Below the pieces are notes generated by a model. The model did not search any database. It was not told where the DNA came from and saw only the letters and a program-made list of their open reading frames with translations. Shown in pieces: positions 1 to 7,963 of a stretch of 51,323 nt of DNA. Positions within the stretch are counted from its first letter, which is position 1. Every line of letters begins with the position of its first letter. The position numbers and the translations under genes were made by a program. Origin of the DNA: Burkholderiaceae bacterium (lineage in GTDB: Bacteria > Pseudomonadota > Gammaproteobacteria > Burkholderiales > Burkholderiaceae_F); NCBI GenBank assembly GCA_019236735.1, contig JAFAIM010000043.1, positions 1 through 51,323 of the forward strand, written 5' to 3'.

Positions 1-168
1 GCACATGGCCCGCAGGATCTCCTGCCGGTTGGGCGCCAGCACCTTCCACAACAGATCAGGCGAAGCGAAGTCGATCCGTGGACCCTTCTGTGCCTTGCCC
101 CGCATCGCCTCGGCCAGGCGCGCTTTGGCGCCGGTACGCGATTTCACTCCGATGGTGACGATCTTCAT
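1..168 (-). CDS. TumA-type antitoxin, HTH DNA-binding protein (partial)
   Basis: The first 56 codons are present (MKIVTIGVKSRTGAKARLAE at the N-terminus); the rest lies beyond the window edge. This opening resembles the HVO_A0114-type/TumA antitoxins that partner TumE toxins: a short strand, then a basic region leading to a helix-turn-helix. The ATG overlaps the stop of the upstream toxin gene in an ATGA (165-168), so the two are probably translationally coupled. The family role is to neutralise the toxin and repress the operon. The HTH itself is not visible here, so the assignment rests on the N-terminus and the partner gene. Confidence 0.6.
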   Translation of the reverse strand, partial: MKIVTIGVKSRTGAKARLAEAMRGKAQKGPRIDFASPDLLWKVLAPNRQEILRAMC

Positions 169-452
169 TTGCGCTTCTCCCATCCGTCCACGTCCGTCCA
201 GAAATCGGCCTGAAGGGCTTCGAGCGAGACGAATGTGTATTCGGTCTCGCGGTCGCCCCAATGCCGGTGGTCGCCCTTGCCCGCCTCGTTGTCGTAGCGG
301 AGCACGCACTCGCCTTCCACCAAGTAGGCCAGGCGGTACTTCAGATCGTGGGAGCAGCCCGGCACCGCCTGTGGTACGCGCCACACCACCATCTCCGCGA
401 ACGAGCGCTCGTCCAGCACGTAGCGGTCGTCGAGCAGCCGCTCTGCATCCAT
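165..452 (-). CDS. TumE-family toxin (DUF6516)
   Basis: A 95-residue protein with the family's recognisable segments: an early ERSFAEMVVWRVP stretch, a YRLAYLV...VLRYDNE segment and the GKGDHRHWGD block with conserved His/Asp residues, ending in an acidic/aromatic tail. I place the start at MDAERLL (452); an in-frame ATG 12 codons earlier adds residues not typical of the family. The toxin is upstream of its antitoxin, the usual order for TumE/TumA, and overlaps it by 4 bases. Such toxins are described as RNA-targeting; no catalytic mechanism can be proved from sequence alone. No convincing Shine-Dalgarno precedes the start, so the mRNA may be nearly leaderless. Confidence 0.75.
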   Translation of the reverse strand: MDAERLLDDRYVLDERSFAEMVVWRVPQAVPGCSHDLKYRLAYLVEGECVLRYDNEAGKGDHRHWGDRETEYTFVSLEALQADFWTDVDGWEKRK

Positions 453-500
453 GTTGTAAAGGATGCCAACATTTGACGGTGTTGTCAATCGTTACAACAC
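453..500 (-). promoter_or_regulatory. Candidate promoter/operator of the toxin-antitoxin pair
   Basis: On the minus strand a TTGACA box lies just upstream of the toxin start, with a weak CATCCT about 17 bases further on and very close to the ATG. The region also carries an inverted repeat, GTTGT-8 nt-ACAAC, at 481-498. Autoregulatory sites of TA operons commonly sit here. The boxes are seen; their function is inferred. Confidence 0.35.
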
Positions 501-573
501 AGGCATTTTCGGCCGCATCACGCCGGCGGAACCAGAAAGCGATGATCGAATCCGCCGCATCTTTGGGCAGTAA

Positions 574-1083
574 TACACCGGAACTCGGCGAGGGCGTGGC
601 ATCGTTTTCATCGATCTGGCGATCGCGCAGATCGCCGGACTTGGCGTCATCGCCGCCGACGCGCTGGGTGACACGAGGGCGTTCTTGGATGGGCGCTGGC
701 GACGTTCGTCGTGAGCGGCGTGGCGCTGATTCCGGGCGGCGCGATGGCGTTCCTGCTCGCTGGGCTCGTGTTCGACCGCAGACCCACGTTTCCTTTCCAG
801 GTGCCGCTGCCCGCAGTGAGCGTTCTAATCGCAGCCTATAACGAAGAAAAGTGCATCGTCGACACCTCTGAGCTCGATTGCCAAACAGTGCTATCAGGGC
901 CCGCTCGAGGTGATCGTCATCGACGACGGTTCAGTTGATCGAACGGCGCAACTCGTAAGCGAGTACATCCTCGTCCATCGACCGACCACACCTGGTCACA
1001 GCATCCGCTTGCTGGCGCAGCTGCGCAATGGCGGCAAGGCGCGCGCATTGAACGATGCGCTGGCGCTTGCCCGTCACGAGCTA
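574..1083 (+). pseudogene. Decayed family 2 glycosyltransferase remnant
   Basis: Pieces of one protein are spread over different frames. Hydrophobic segments at about 604-680 and 690-775 precede VSVLIAAYNEEK (about 817-855). After a frame change near 866-871 the sequence continues as SSIAKQCYQGPLEVIVIDDGS and then a NGGKARALNDALALARHE stretch to about 1080. These are the N-terminal nucleotide-sugar-binding motifs of GT2 enzymes (the AYNEE and DDGS blocks) of the membrane polysaccharide-synthase kind. The catalytic DxD and QxxRW parts are missing, since the reading breaks off where the next gene's 3' end begins. At least two frameshifts and a 3' truncation make it non-functional. This accounts for the otherwise gene-free stretch 501-1104. 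Confidence 0.75.
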
Positions 1084-1104
1084 ACGCTAACAATCACTAA
1101 CCCC

Positions 1105-2913
1105 TCAGTCGTTGGATGGCGTTACGCAGGCGAGCGACGTTGCATAGCTAGCGAAATAGGCGCCGTACGTTACGGGTGCGGTGAGCGAATTTCCCTGGTA
1201 CCGAATATTCCTGAAGACCGTCGTCAGCGGGTCGCGCGCGGGCGTGGGCCCGAACAGAAAGCAAGGGAATATTCCCTCCTGCGGAATTTCCGTCAGACCC
1301 AGGTCATAGCTGAGACTCGGGTTGGGTGGATAGGGATTTACCGTATTGTCCTCGAACCTGATGTTCATCATGCCCATCCCGCGGTAATTCGTGGCGGAGA
1401 ATGCCTCCACGTCCAGCACAATGTATGCGGGACGGATTCCCGCCGTGTTCGAAACGGTGTTGCCGGTGACGGCGGAATTCAGCATGACATCGTGGATCCG
1501 GCGGCTTTCGGGATAAGCCGACAAATCGGGATCGGTATCGGCAACGCGCAGCACGATCTGCCGGGAATCGACCAGTTTGTTGTTGCTGACGTTGCAGGCC
1601 TGACAGCCGTTGTAGATTACGATGCCATTGGGAAAGTTCGTGATCGTATTGCCGCCGATCCTCGCATTTTGCAGGGTCCAACTTAACAGCGAAAAGAGGC
1701 TGCCCGCCTCCGGAACCGTGGTCCACGGTTGACCGACCGTCAGGGTCTTGGTGCCGATGTCGAGTGCGGTGACGTTGCGCCACTGTCCCACGCCGCTGCC
1801 CGACACGATGACGGCCACGACGGGGTACTGCAGGATGCGCGCAGCGGTGACCGGTCCCCAAAGCGAGCCCGTGTCGGAAATTGTCGTCGTCGTGCTTGCC
1901 GTGATGGTGCCCAGGTCCAGGACGTCGGCGATGTTCGAGTTCTGGCTCATGATGGCCTCGCCATCGCCCACCTCATCGGCCGGCGCGTTGAGCGTCGTGA
2001 GGGAATTGTTCAGGATCTGCACCGTCTTGCTGAAGGTGAGTTCCATGCCTCCGCTCTCGATTGCACCGCTCGCCGTGTCCAGGCCCATCGCATTTCGGAT
2101 CATGGTGTTGTTCTCCACCAGCAGATTGGTGTCGAACAGTAGGTGGATCCGGCCGTACTCGTAGTTGATCGTGTTGTTCAGCAGGCTGATGTTCGTATCG
2201 AAGACGAAGTACAAGGGGCCGCCCTGGTTGGCGGCGGGGTTCACCGAGTGGTTGACCAGGCTGTTTATCAAGACGAAATTCGTGATCGCCTCGAACCAGA
2301 TGCTCTTGGTGTTCGTCAGGTTGAACGTCACGTCGTTGAGAAAGACGTCCTTTACGTTCTGTGCGCCTCGATTCCATACGGCGGCCACCGGCAGATTGGA
2401 CGGATTGTCCTCGGTGACGCCGATGTCGGTCATGCCGCAATAGCTACAGCTCGTGAAGTTGATCCCGCCCCAGTAGCCGATATAGTCGGTTTCCAGGCTC
2501 GCATTGGGATTGAAGATCACCAGGGTCGACGCGGTCGGGCCGGCGCCCCGCAGGATGATGTTGGACGGCACTACCAGTGGGCTTCCATTGGGCTGCCCGG
2601 ACGGAACGTTGAGGTTGTAAATGCCCGGGGGGAAATAGACGACTCCCCCGCCAGATTGGGAAAGGATGCCGATGGCGGCGCGGATCGCACCCGTATCGTC
2701 GGTGACGCCGTCGCCGCGAGCCTTGGTCGCAAGCCGCGCGTCCGTCATCACGTTGAGCTGATTGGAGACCAGCGGCAGCAAATCCGACGACCAGGATTGC
2801 CTCAATACGCCAGGATTCCAATAGGTATTGGCGCCGTATGCGCTGGAAATCGCCGGCGGGCCGCACAACAAGGCGAGGGCGGTCAGCAGGCAGCTCAGTC
2901 TGGAAATCTTCAC
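1105..2913 (-). CDS. Secreted right-handed beta-helix protein (pectate lyase-like fold)
   Basis: A 602-residue protein. I start it at the GTG at 2913, which has GGAG eight bases upstream and gives a clean signal peptide (VKISRLSCLLTALALL... ending near SSAYGA); the longer ATG form would bury it. After the signal comes the Pectate_lyase_3 hallmark (GDGVTDDTGAIRAAI, then GGGVVYFPPGIYNL), followed by many Asn-rich coils (NNTI, NNTM, NNSL, GNTI, NNKL, GNTV) typical of a parallel beta-helix. It is exported and probably binds or cleaves a polysaccharide; the substrate cannot be read from the sequence. It stands alone on the minus strand, its 3' end abutting the dead glycosyltransferase. Confidence 0.75.
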   Translation of the reverse strand: MKISRLSCLLTALALLCGPPAISSAYGANTYWNPGVLRQSWSSDLLPLVSNQLNVMTDARLATKARGDGVTDDTGAIRAAIGILSQSGGGVVYFPPGIYNLNVPSGQPNGSPLVVPSNIILRGAGPTASTLVIFNPNASLETDYIGYWGGINFTSCSYCGMTDIGVTEDNPSNLPVAAVWNRGAQNVKDVFLNDVTFNLTNTKSIWFEAITNFVLINSLVNHSVNPAANQGGPLYFVFDTNISLLNNTINYEYGRIHLLFDTNLLVENNTMIRNAMGLDTASGAIESGGMELTFSKTVQILNNSLTTLNAPADEVGDGEAIMSQNSNIADVLDLGTITASTTTTISDTGSLWGPVTAARILQYPVVAVIVSGSGVGQWRNVTALDIGTKTLTVGQPWTTVPEAGSLFSLLSWTLQNARIGGNTITNFPNGIVIYNGCQACNVSNNKLVDSRQIVLRVADTDPDLSAYPESRRIHDVMLNSAVTGNTVSNTAGIRPAYIVLDVEAFSATNYRGMGMMNIRFEDNTVNPYPPNPSLSYDLGLTEIPQEGIFPCFLFGPTPARDPLTTVFRNIRYQGNSLTAPVTYGAYFASYATSLACVTPSND

Positions 2914-3088
2914 GGGCGGACTCCAATCGATTTCGACGCCAACGCGACCCACGCTCACTTCGACACTGCCGGCAGACTCTAGTGCGGCAATGTTTCCAAG
3001 GAACGACAGATCAGGCTTCCCTTTCGGACCTGTCGCAGCAAAGGCCGCGCGACCGATGGCGCGCTACGCGAGATGAGGCGCTCGCCGT

Positions 3089-4096
3089 TCAAACCGGTGT
3101 AAAGCGCGGCACCGCCAGTCGGGGCGGCGACTGGAAGTCGAAACACTCCCACAGATCACCGGAGGGGTCACCCGGTTGCAGCGCGGGTGCGCCCCAGGCC
3201 GGCAATCCGAACAGTCGCAAGCAGAACTTCACGCAGCTCACGTGCGAATACATTTGGTGGATCACCTGCTGGCGCGCGTACGGGCTCACGACCAGGCACG
3301 GAACGCGGTAGCCGTAGCGAAACTGCGATCCGTGATAGCCCTTTGGACCTGCGCCTGCCCAGGTCGACCGCTGCGGCGCCTTCACGTGGTCGTACCAGCC
3401 ACCCCAGTCGTCCCACGTGATGATGATGGCGCTGCTCGCCCACAGACTGCTTTGCGCGACCGCCTCGACTCGAGTATGAGTCCACGTGTCTCCCGTCGCT
3501 ACGGTGCGCCCGCCGCCGGGATGGTCGCTGTCAGGGTAGGGTGGATACAGCCACGCCACGTCGGGAAGGAAGCCGCTCTTCACATCCGCGTCGAACTGCG
3601 CCGAAGCCACGCTCCACGGGTTGGTGCGCAACGCTTGGATGTTGGTGAAATACGAGGACTTGGCATCGGCGTAATTGCGCCACTGACGCTTGTTCTGCTG
3701 CAGCAGCGCCGGCAAGCTCGGCAGGTTGTACGGAGGAGACGGTTGGTATTTCGACCGTGTCGCCGATGAGTCGTCGATCACAGGTGAGTCAGCGGCGATC
3801 AAAAACAGGTGGTTTGGCTCGGACTCGCTGCCAACATCCGTGAAGTACTGGTCGCACAGGGCGTACTGCTGCGCCAGAGCCCAAGTTGCTGGAATGTTCT
3901 TCGGGCCGTACTGCATTCTCACACCGCCAGTGCCGGCCACCGCGGCAAGCCAAGCGCCGTGGTCATGATTCTGGTCCGGATGCGGATCGGGCGCGGCTGG
4001 CAGGGTGACACCTTGCGCTCCCGGAAACGCTCCGAAGAAATTGTCGAAGGTGTGGTTCTCTTTGACGACAATCACCACGTGTTCGATCGTGGACAT
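3089..4096 (-). CDS. Phosphoesterase of the phospholipase C/acid phosphatase family
   Basis: A 335-residue phosphoesterase-family protein (PF04185 type). It opens with IEHVVIVVKENHTFDNFFG, the metal-binding EN(H)xFDxxFG motif, and later has SEPNHLFL and the WDDWGGWYDHV motif near residue 230, both characteristic of AcpA/PLC enzymes that hydrolyse phosphomonoesters or phospholipid headgroups. No signal peptide or Tat motif precedes the catalytic motif, unlike most secreted family members. It may therefore be cytoplasmic, or a lost upstream segment carried the export signal. No obvious operon partners; the neighbour upstream is a tiny membrane protein gene. Confidence 0.8.
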   Translation of the reverse strand: MSTIEHVVIVVKENHTFDNFFGAFPGAQGVTLPAAPDPHPDQNHDHGAWLAAVAGTGGVRMQYGPKNIPATWALAQQYALCDQYFTDVGSESEPNHLFLIAADSPVIDDSSATRSKYQPSPPYNLPSLPALLQQNKRQWRNYADAKSSYFTNIQALRTNPWSVASAQFDADVKSGFLPDVAWLYPPYPDSDHPGGGRTVATGDTWTHTRVEAVAQSSLWASSAIIITWDDWGGWYDHVKAPQRSTWAGAGPKGYHGSQFRYGYRVPCLVVSPYARQQVIHQMYSHVSCVKFCLRLFGLPAWGAPALQPGDPSGDLWECFDFQSPPRLAVPRFTPV

Positions 4097-4159
4097 ATCT
4101 GCCTCGGCACGTCGGTTCGAGTGCCGAGACTGTACGAGGCGAATGTGACGGCGATTTCG

Positions 4160-4348
4160 CTAGCGAAATACCTGTTTCACGCCCAGTAGGATCAGCCCTA
4201 CAACAAAGAACGCCACGCCGCCGAGCCCGATCATCACAAGCCCGACATCGAGCAGACCCCACTTTTCGGGATCGCTCGGCGTAACGAGCCATCGATACAG
4301 CCCGCCAACGACGGCGCATGCGAAACCGATAATGACCATCCACTTCAT
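4160..4348 (-). CDS. Small two-segment membrane protein of unknown function
   Basis: 62 residues starting at MKWMVIIG. This ATG is chosen because a strong GGGAGGAA lies about six bases upstream; an in-frame ATG six codons earlier overlaps that ribosome site. There are two hydrophobic segments (residues about 3-20 and 35-57) separated by a short polar loop (TPSDPEKWGLLD). I do not recognise a family. It lies 63 bases upstream of the phosphoesterase gene on the same strand, so the two could share a transcript. Confidence 0.55.
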   Translation of the reverse strand: MKWMVIIGFACAVVGGLYRWLVTPSDPEKWGLLDVGLVMIGLGGVAFFVVGLILLGVKQVFR

Positions 4349-4492
4349 GCCGCTTCCTCCCTTCACGAAATGTTACGGCGGGACGTCGCCGAGCGAACGC
4401 AACGCATGCTCCCCTATCCGGAGTAATTGCCGGACCCACGCGATGGGTGTTGGCGCCTGAGCTCCGCTCAGCTTTGTTCTTCGTGTGCTCAG

Positions 4493-5470
4493 CTACGCGC
4501 TTGCGGCCAAAAACGCCTGCGTCAGCTCTTTGCGATCCTTCTCGCTTAGCTCGATCATCAATGCCTTGGCGATGTGCATCAAGTGAGGAGCACTTCGCGA
4601 CGGTCCGGCAACGGGCGCAAAACAATCGGGATGGTCGAAGATCCAGGCCAAGGCCAATGCGGCGCAGCTCGTGCCGCGCGCGTCCGCCATTGCATGGAGG
4701 CGGTCGAGAGCATCGTGCGTCTTTTCCGATAGGGTGCGCCCGTCAGGTCGCAGATCGAGGCGACTCCCCGGTGGGAACGGTTCGCCCCTTCGGTATTTTC
4801 CCGCGAGCACTCCGCCGGCCAAGGGAGAAAAAGCGGAATAGACCAGTTTGCGCTCGCGACAGATCGCTCGAACTTCCTTGTCGTCATCCGGGGATAGCAG
4901 GCTGAAACCGTTTTGCACCCAAGTGAAGCCGGGCATCCCGCGCCGCTCTGCCTCGTCGAGGAAGGCGAGCAATTGATCCGAACTTACGTTGCAACATCCG
5001 AGCACCTCGGCGCGCCCGGATTCCTTCACGGCAGCGAACGCTTCCACGGTCTTGCCGACCGGCGTGATGCGACACGGCGCGTGCGCCATGTACAGGGCGA
5101 CACGCTCCCGGCCCAGACGCTCGAGGCTGATCGCCAGCTTGCTCGCAACATAGGCCTCGTCGAACAACGCGCTTTCGTCTCCACCCAGGCTGGCCGGAGC
5201 GACTTTCGTCGCTATCCGGATCCGCTGCGTGATGTGTTGCGGGCGGCTGGCCAGCCAGGCGCCAATTGCCGACTCGCTCTCTCCCCCGGCGTATCCCTCG
5301 GCCGTATCCCACATCTCGATGCCAAGGACGGCGGCCTCATTGAGCGTTTCGAAAGCGGCGGCCCGATCCATACCTTTGCCGATCAGGTGCCTGGAGCTGC
5401 CGACGCCGCCGAACGTGCCGCAGCCCAGAATCACTCTCCGAATCGGCAACGAGCGTTTTTCCGGTTTCAT
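4493..5470 (-). CDS. Aldo/keto reductase
   Basis: A 325-residue single-domain AKR, an NAD(P)H-dependent carbonyl reductase with the (beta/alpha)8 fold. Visible tetrad: Asp and Tyr in WDTAEGYAGGESE (about 54-66), Lys in IATKVAP, and His in LYMAHAP. The C-terminal part has the cofactor region seen in the family (AGPSRSAPHL near 295). No partner enzyme nearby defines the substrate. It is divergent from the membrane protein gene at 5597, with a 126-base shared upstream region. Confidence 0.85.
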   Translation of the reverse strand: MKPEKRSLPIRRVILGCGTFGGVGSSRHLIGKGMDRAAAFETLNEAAVLGIEMWDTAEGYAGGESESAIGAWLASRPQHITQRIRIATKVAPASLGGDESALFDEAYVASKLAISLERLGRERVALYMAHAPCRITPVGKTVEAFAAVKESGRAEVLGCCNVSSDQLLAFLDEAERRGMPGFTWVQNGFSLLSPDDDKEVRAICRERKLVYSAFSPLAGGVLAGKYRRGEPFPPGSRLDLRPDGRTLSEKTHDALDRLHAMADARGTSCAALALAWIFDHPDCFAPVAGPSRSAPHLMHIAKALMIELSEKDRKELTQAFLAASA

Positions 5471-5596
5471 CGTTTCGACAGGATCGCTGGTGGCCTGGAT
5501 CGGGTGAAAGGCTGCTTGGCGGTACGTGCTTGTCGCCGTAAGGGGTCAGTGTAGAGTGGAAGCAGGTCGGCGGGCCTGGGAGGAGGAGGTAGGCGG

Positions 5597-6340
5597 ATGG
5601 AGGCGATCACGGCTGTGCGCCCGTCGCAACGGGTCGAGCATGCCTTCTTTCTGGGCATGACACTGCTCACAACGGTGATCGTGCTGCGAGGTTTCGCGCC
5701 AAGCTTCTTCCTGAGGGGAATCGTCGCGCCAGGGGGCCATTCCTACCTCGACCCGCCTTTGCAGCCGATCCGCTGGCTGTTCATCGCGCATGGCCTGATC
5801 TTCAGCAGCTGGATCGCGCTCACGTTGACGCAAGTCACCTTGGTCGCATCGGGGCGCACCGATTTGCATCGCAGGCTGGGACGCGTAGCGTTCGGCCTGG
5901 CGCCGCTGATGGTGGTCATCGGCACGATCGTTGCCGGTTATGCAGCGGTCCACGGTTTTCACGACGTTCCGATGCCGTCGGCCACGTTCGTGACGGTTCC
6001 CGTGTGCGACCTGGTTCTGTACGCCGCCTTTGTGACAGCGGGACTTGCGGCCCGACCGCAGCCACAGACTCACAAACGCTGGATGCTGCTTGCGATGATC
6101 GTCATCGCAGAGGCGGGATGGGGCCGCATCGACGCGCTCAACCCGCAAAGCCTGCCACCTTGGGTCTCGACCGAGCTCGTCCTGCTGCTTCCGCTGATCG
6201 CCTGGGATCTCACGCGCCTTGGCCGCTTGAACGCAGCAACTCTGTGGGGCGGAATCGCGATGGCTTGCGCGTACTCGCTGCGCCTCTGGGTCGGAGCCTC
6301 GCCCGCGTGGCTTGCAATCGTGAAAAGCGCGCTGGGCTGA
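5597..6340 (+). CDS. Multi-pass membrane protein of unknown function
   Basis: A 247-residue protein with about six or seven hydrophobic segments: near residues 16-37, 58-78, 93-115, 128-150, 160-175, 190-205 and 215-235. A conserved-looking loop, SGRTDLHRRLGR (about 87-98), follows the second segment, and a similar loop is found in a family of uncharacterised bacterial membrane proteins. No cofactor ligands or catalytic motif stand out. A purine-rich GGAGGAGG 15-20 bases upstream may serve ribosome binding. Confidence 0.7.
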   Translation: MEAITAVRPSQRVEHAFFLGMTLLTTVIVLRGFAPSFFLRGIVAPGGHSYLDPPLQPIRWLFIAHGLIFSSWIALTLTQVTLVASGRTDLHRRLGRVAFGLAPLMVVIGTIVAGYAAVHGFHDVPMPSATFVTVPVCDLVLYAAFVTAGLAARPQPQTHKRWMLLAMIVIAEAGWGRIDALNPQSLPPWVSTELVLLLPLIAWDLTRLGRLNAATLWGGIAMACAYSLRLWVGASPAWLAIVKSALG

Positions 6341-6377
6341 TGGCTTGCCGAGAGCTCCGTTCGTTATCACAATCGTA

Positions 6378-6393
6378 ATAACCGTATAACCGT
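6378..6393 (+). promoter_or_regulatory. Tandem ATAACCGT repeat, likely operator/-10 region of the AbrB-type gene
   Basis: Two perfect adjacent copies of ATAACCGT lie 16-31 bases upstream of the antitoxin-like gene. The second copy overlaps a TATAAC that could serve as a -10 box, and an inverted CGGTT follows at about 6401. AbrB/MazE proteins usually bind their own promoter, so an autoregulatory site is a reasonable inference. Confidence 0.4.
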
Positions 6394-6408
6394 AAGGCAG
6401 CGGTTCGA

Positions 6409-6642
6409 ATGATCGAGATAAAGGTACGTCGATTCGGCAATTCGCTCGGAGTGATCCTGCCGAAAGAAGTTCTGTCGCGGCTGAACAGCGGCGACGGCAA
6501 GAAACTGTTCTTGGTCGAGGAGGTGGGAGGGGACTATCGGCTGACCTCCTACGACCCGGCCTTTGCGAAGAAGGCGGAAAAGGCCGAGGACATCATGGAT
6601 CGCTACCGCAATACGCCTCTACCCACGGCGAATTGGAAGTAG
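6409..6642 (+). CDS. AbrB/MazE-type antitoxin (SpoVT-AbrB fold)
   Basis: 77 residues. The N-terminal half is a swapped-hairpin DNA-binding domain: IKVRRFGNSLGVILPKEVL is the typical RxxGNSxxVxIPKxxL signature. The charged tail (KKAEKAEDIMDRYRNTPLP) would wrap the toxin. In related loci the next gene encodes a Doc/Fic or PIN toxin; none is seen here, so it may be solitary. The reading frame stays open for 59 codons after its amber stop (see the next entry). Start chosen at the only ATG giving a complete domain. Confidence 0.8.
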   Translation: MIEIKVRRFGNSLGVILPKEVLSRLNSGDGKKLFLVEEVGGDYRLTSYDPAFAKKAEKAEDIMDRYRNTPLPTANWK

Positions 6643-6822
6643 TGGAAACCAGGCTACACGCTAAGCAAGCCGGTCTGGACGGAGGACCAAGAATCGCTGA
6701 ACGAACTGCAGCGCCTCGCCAATCAGGACAGAGTCCGCTACGTGAAAGTGTCCGGTAAGTACACTCCGGAGGAACTGGAAGCTGCGCGGGCGATTTGCCG
6801 GAAGCAGAACGCTGCGGAGTAG
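6643..6822 (+). pseudogene. Open in-frame extension behind the antitoxin stop, possible remnant
   Basis: Directly after the TAG at 6640-6642 the same frame stays open for 59 codons to a second TAG. The peptide looks protein-like (VRYVKVSGKYTPEELEAARA near its end). It has no good start codon of its own; a GTG at 6642 is in another frame and stops early. It could be the 3' half of a longer ancestral gene cut by an amber mutation, a fused toxin remnant, or chance. No family recognised. Confidence 0.3.
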
Positions 6823-6850
6823 CTTTGCGCAGTCTTCGGCAGGAGCGACC

Positions 6851-7963
6851 TCAGCCTTCCACGTCCTTCGCTGGCCTACGGTCGGCGGCGGGACGCGGAT
6901 CGACGATCGTGATCGGCTGTCCGGGTTCCAGCAGCTCGGCGCCGCGAACGACCAGGCGGTCGCCGGCCTGCACGCCGCTGCGAATCTCCACCAGGTCTTC
7001 GACCGCGCTGCCGGATTCGATCTCATGGCGCTCGACCGTTCCGTTGCCGGCGACCCGCATCACGTACGAGTGAGACTGGCGAACCACGATGGCGTCGCGC
7101 GGAACGACGACCGCGCTTCGCTCGGCGCCGGTCGGCACGCTGACCTCGACCGCAGTTCCCACCGGCCATTGCGGCGGAGAAAACGCCACGCGGATTTCGA
7201 ACTGGCGCGATCGCTCGTCGCCCACTGGCACAACGGCCCGCACCTTGCCGGTGAGCTGCTCGCTGGCGACGCGCAGCATTGCCTTCTGGCCCGGCTTCAC
7301 GCTGGTTGCGAACGCCAGCGCAGCCGTCGCACGCGCTTCCACATCGACGGTGTTGACCAGGCGCACGACGGGCGCGCCAACCTGCAGGTACTCGCCTCGC
7401 TGAGTGAAGCGCTCGGCTACGACGCCAGGGAAAGGGGCGCGGATCTGCGATTGCTCGTTCTCGTATTTCGCCTGCCCGAGCTGCGCGGTGAGCCGCGCCA
7501 CATCGTGCTGGGCCACCTCCAGTTGCGCGCGCGCATCGTCGAGCTGGCTGGGCGAATAGATCTTGGTGGCTGCAAGGTTCTGGTACCGATCCAGCTGAGT
7601 CTGGGCGAGTTTGGCCTGCGCCTGCGCGCGTTCCACCTGAGCCTGAAGGTCGGCCACTTTGAGCTTGACCAGCGTGTCGTCGAGCCGCGCGAGTGCACCT
7701 CCCGCCGCGACTCGCTGGCCCACCTCTGCGATCCACATCACGCGCCCCGCAACAATGCCCGCAATCCGAGCGTCGTCGCGGCTGACGACCGACCCAGGAA
7801 TCCAAGTATGCGGAGCCAACTTTGTGGTGTGCGCAGTTGCGACCTCCACCGAGACCGGCGCCGGACCGGCTGGCCCCGCGGCCTGGACCGCCGTAGCCAC
7901 TGCAGCGCCCGCCGCGAGCAAGGCCTTGGCGAAGTTCATTCCGCCAGTTCCTGTTGCTTTCAT
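6851..7963 (-). CDS. RND efflux periplasmic adaptor subunit (second pump)
   Basis: A 370-residue membrane-fusion protein. N-terminal signal (MNFAKALLAAGAAVATAVQA), a lipoyl-type half-motif (GRVMWIAEVGQRVAAGGALARLDD, about 78-100), an alpha-hairpin rich in Gln/Ala (about 105-165), the second lipoyl half (IRAPFPGVVAE), a beta-barrel, and a membrane-proximal domain (VVVPRDAIV). It bridges the inner-membrane permease and an outer-membrane channel. Its ATG overlaps the permease stop in ATGA (7960-7963), implying coupled translation. No OM factor is encoded after it, so it probably uses the one at 11158-12666. Confidence 0.9.
   Translation of the reverse strand: MKATGTGGMNFAKALLAAGAAVATAVQAAGPAGPAPVSVEVATAHTTKLAPHTWIPGSVVSRDDARIAGIVAGRVMWIAEVGQRVAAGGALARLDDTLVKLKVADLQAQVERAQAQAKLAQTQLDRYQNLAATKIYSPSQLDDARAQLEVAQHDVARLTAQLGQAKYENEQSQIRAPFPGVVAERFTQRGEYLQVGAPVVRLVNTVDVEARATAALAFATSVKPGQKAMLRVASEQLTGKVRAVVPVGDERSRQFEIRVAFSPPQWPVGTAVEVSVPTGAERSAVVVPRDAIVVRQSHSYVMRVAGNGTVERHEIESGSAVEDLVEIRSGVQAGDRLVVRGAELLEPGQPITIVDPRPAADRRPAKDVEG

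Noticed and set aside
5-841. 278-codon frame over the toxin-antitoxin and glycosyltransferase regions
   Set aside because: Antisense to the recognisable TumE/TumA genes and Arg/Pro/Ser-rich throughout.
4457-4471. CTGAGC-TCC-GCTCAG hairpin downstream of the aldo/keto reductase gene
   Set aside because: On the strand that would matter there is no U-tract, so a terminator is not supported.
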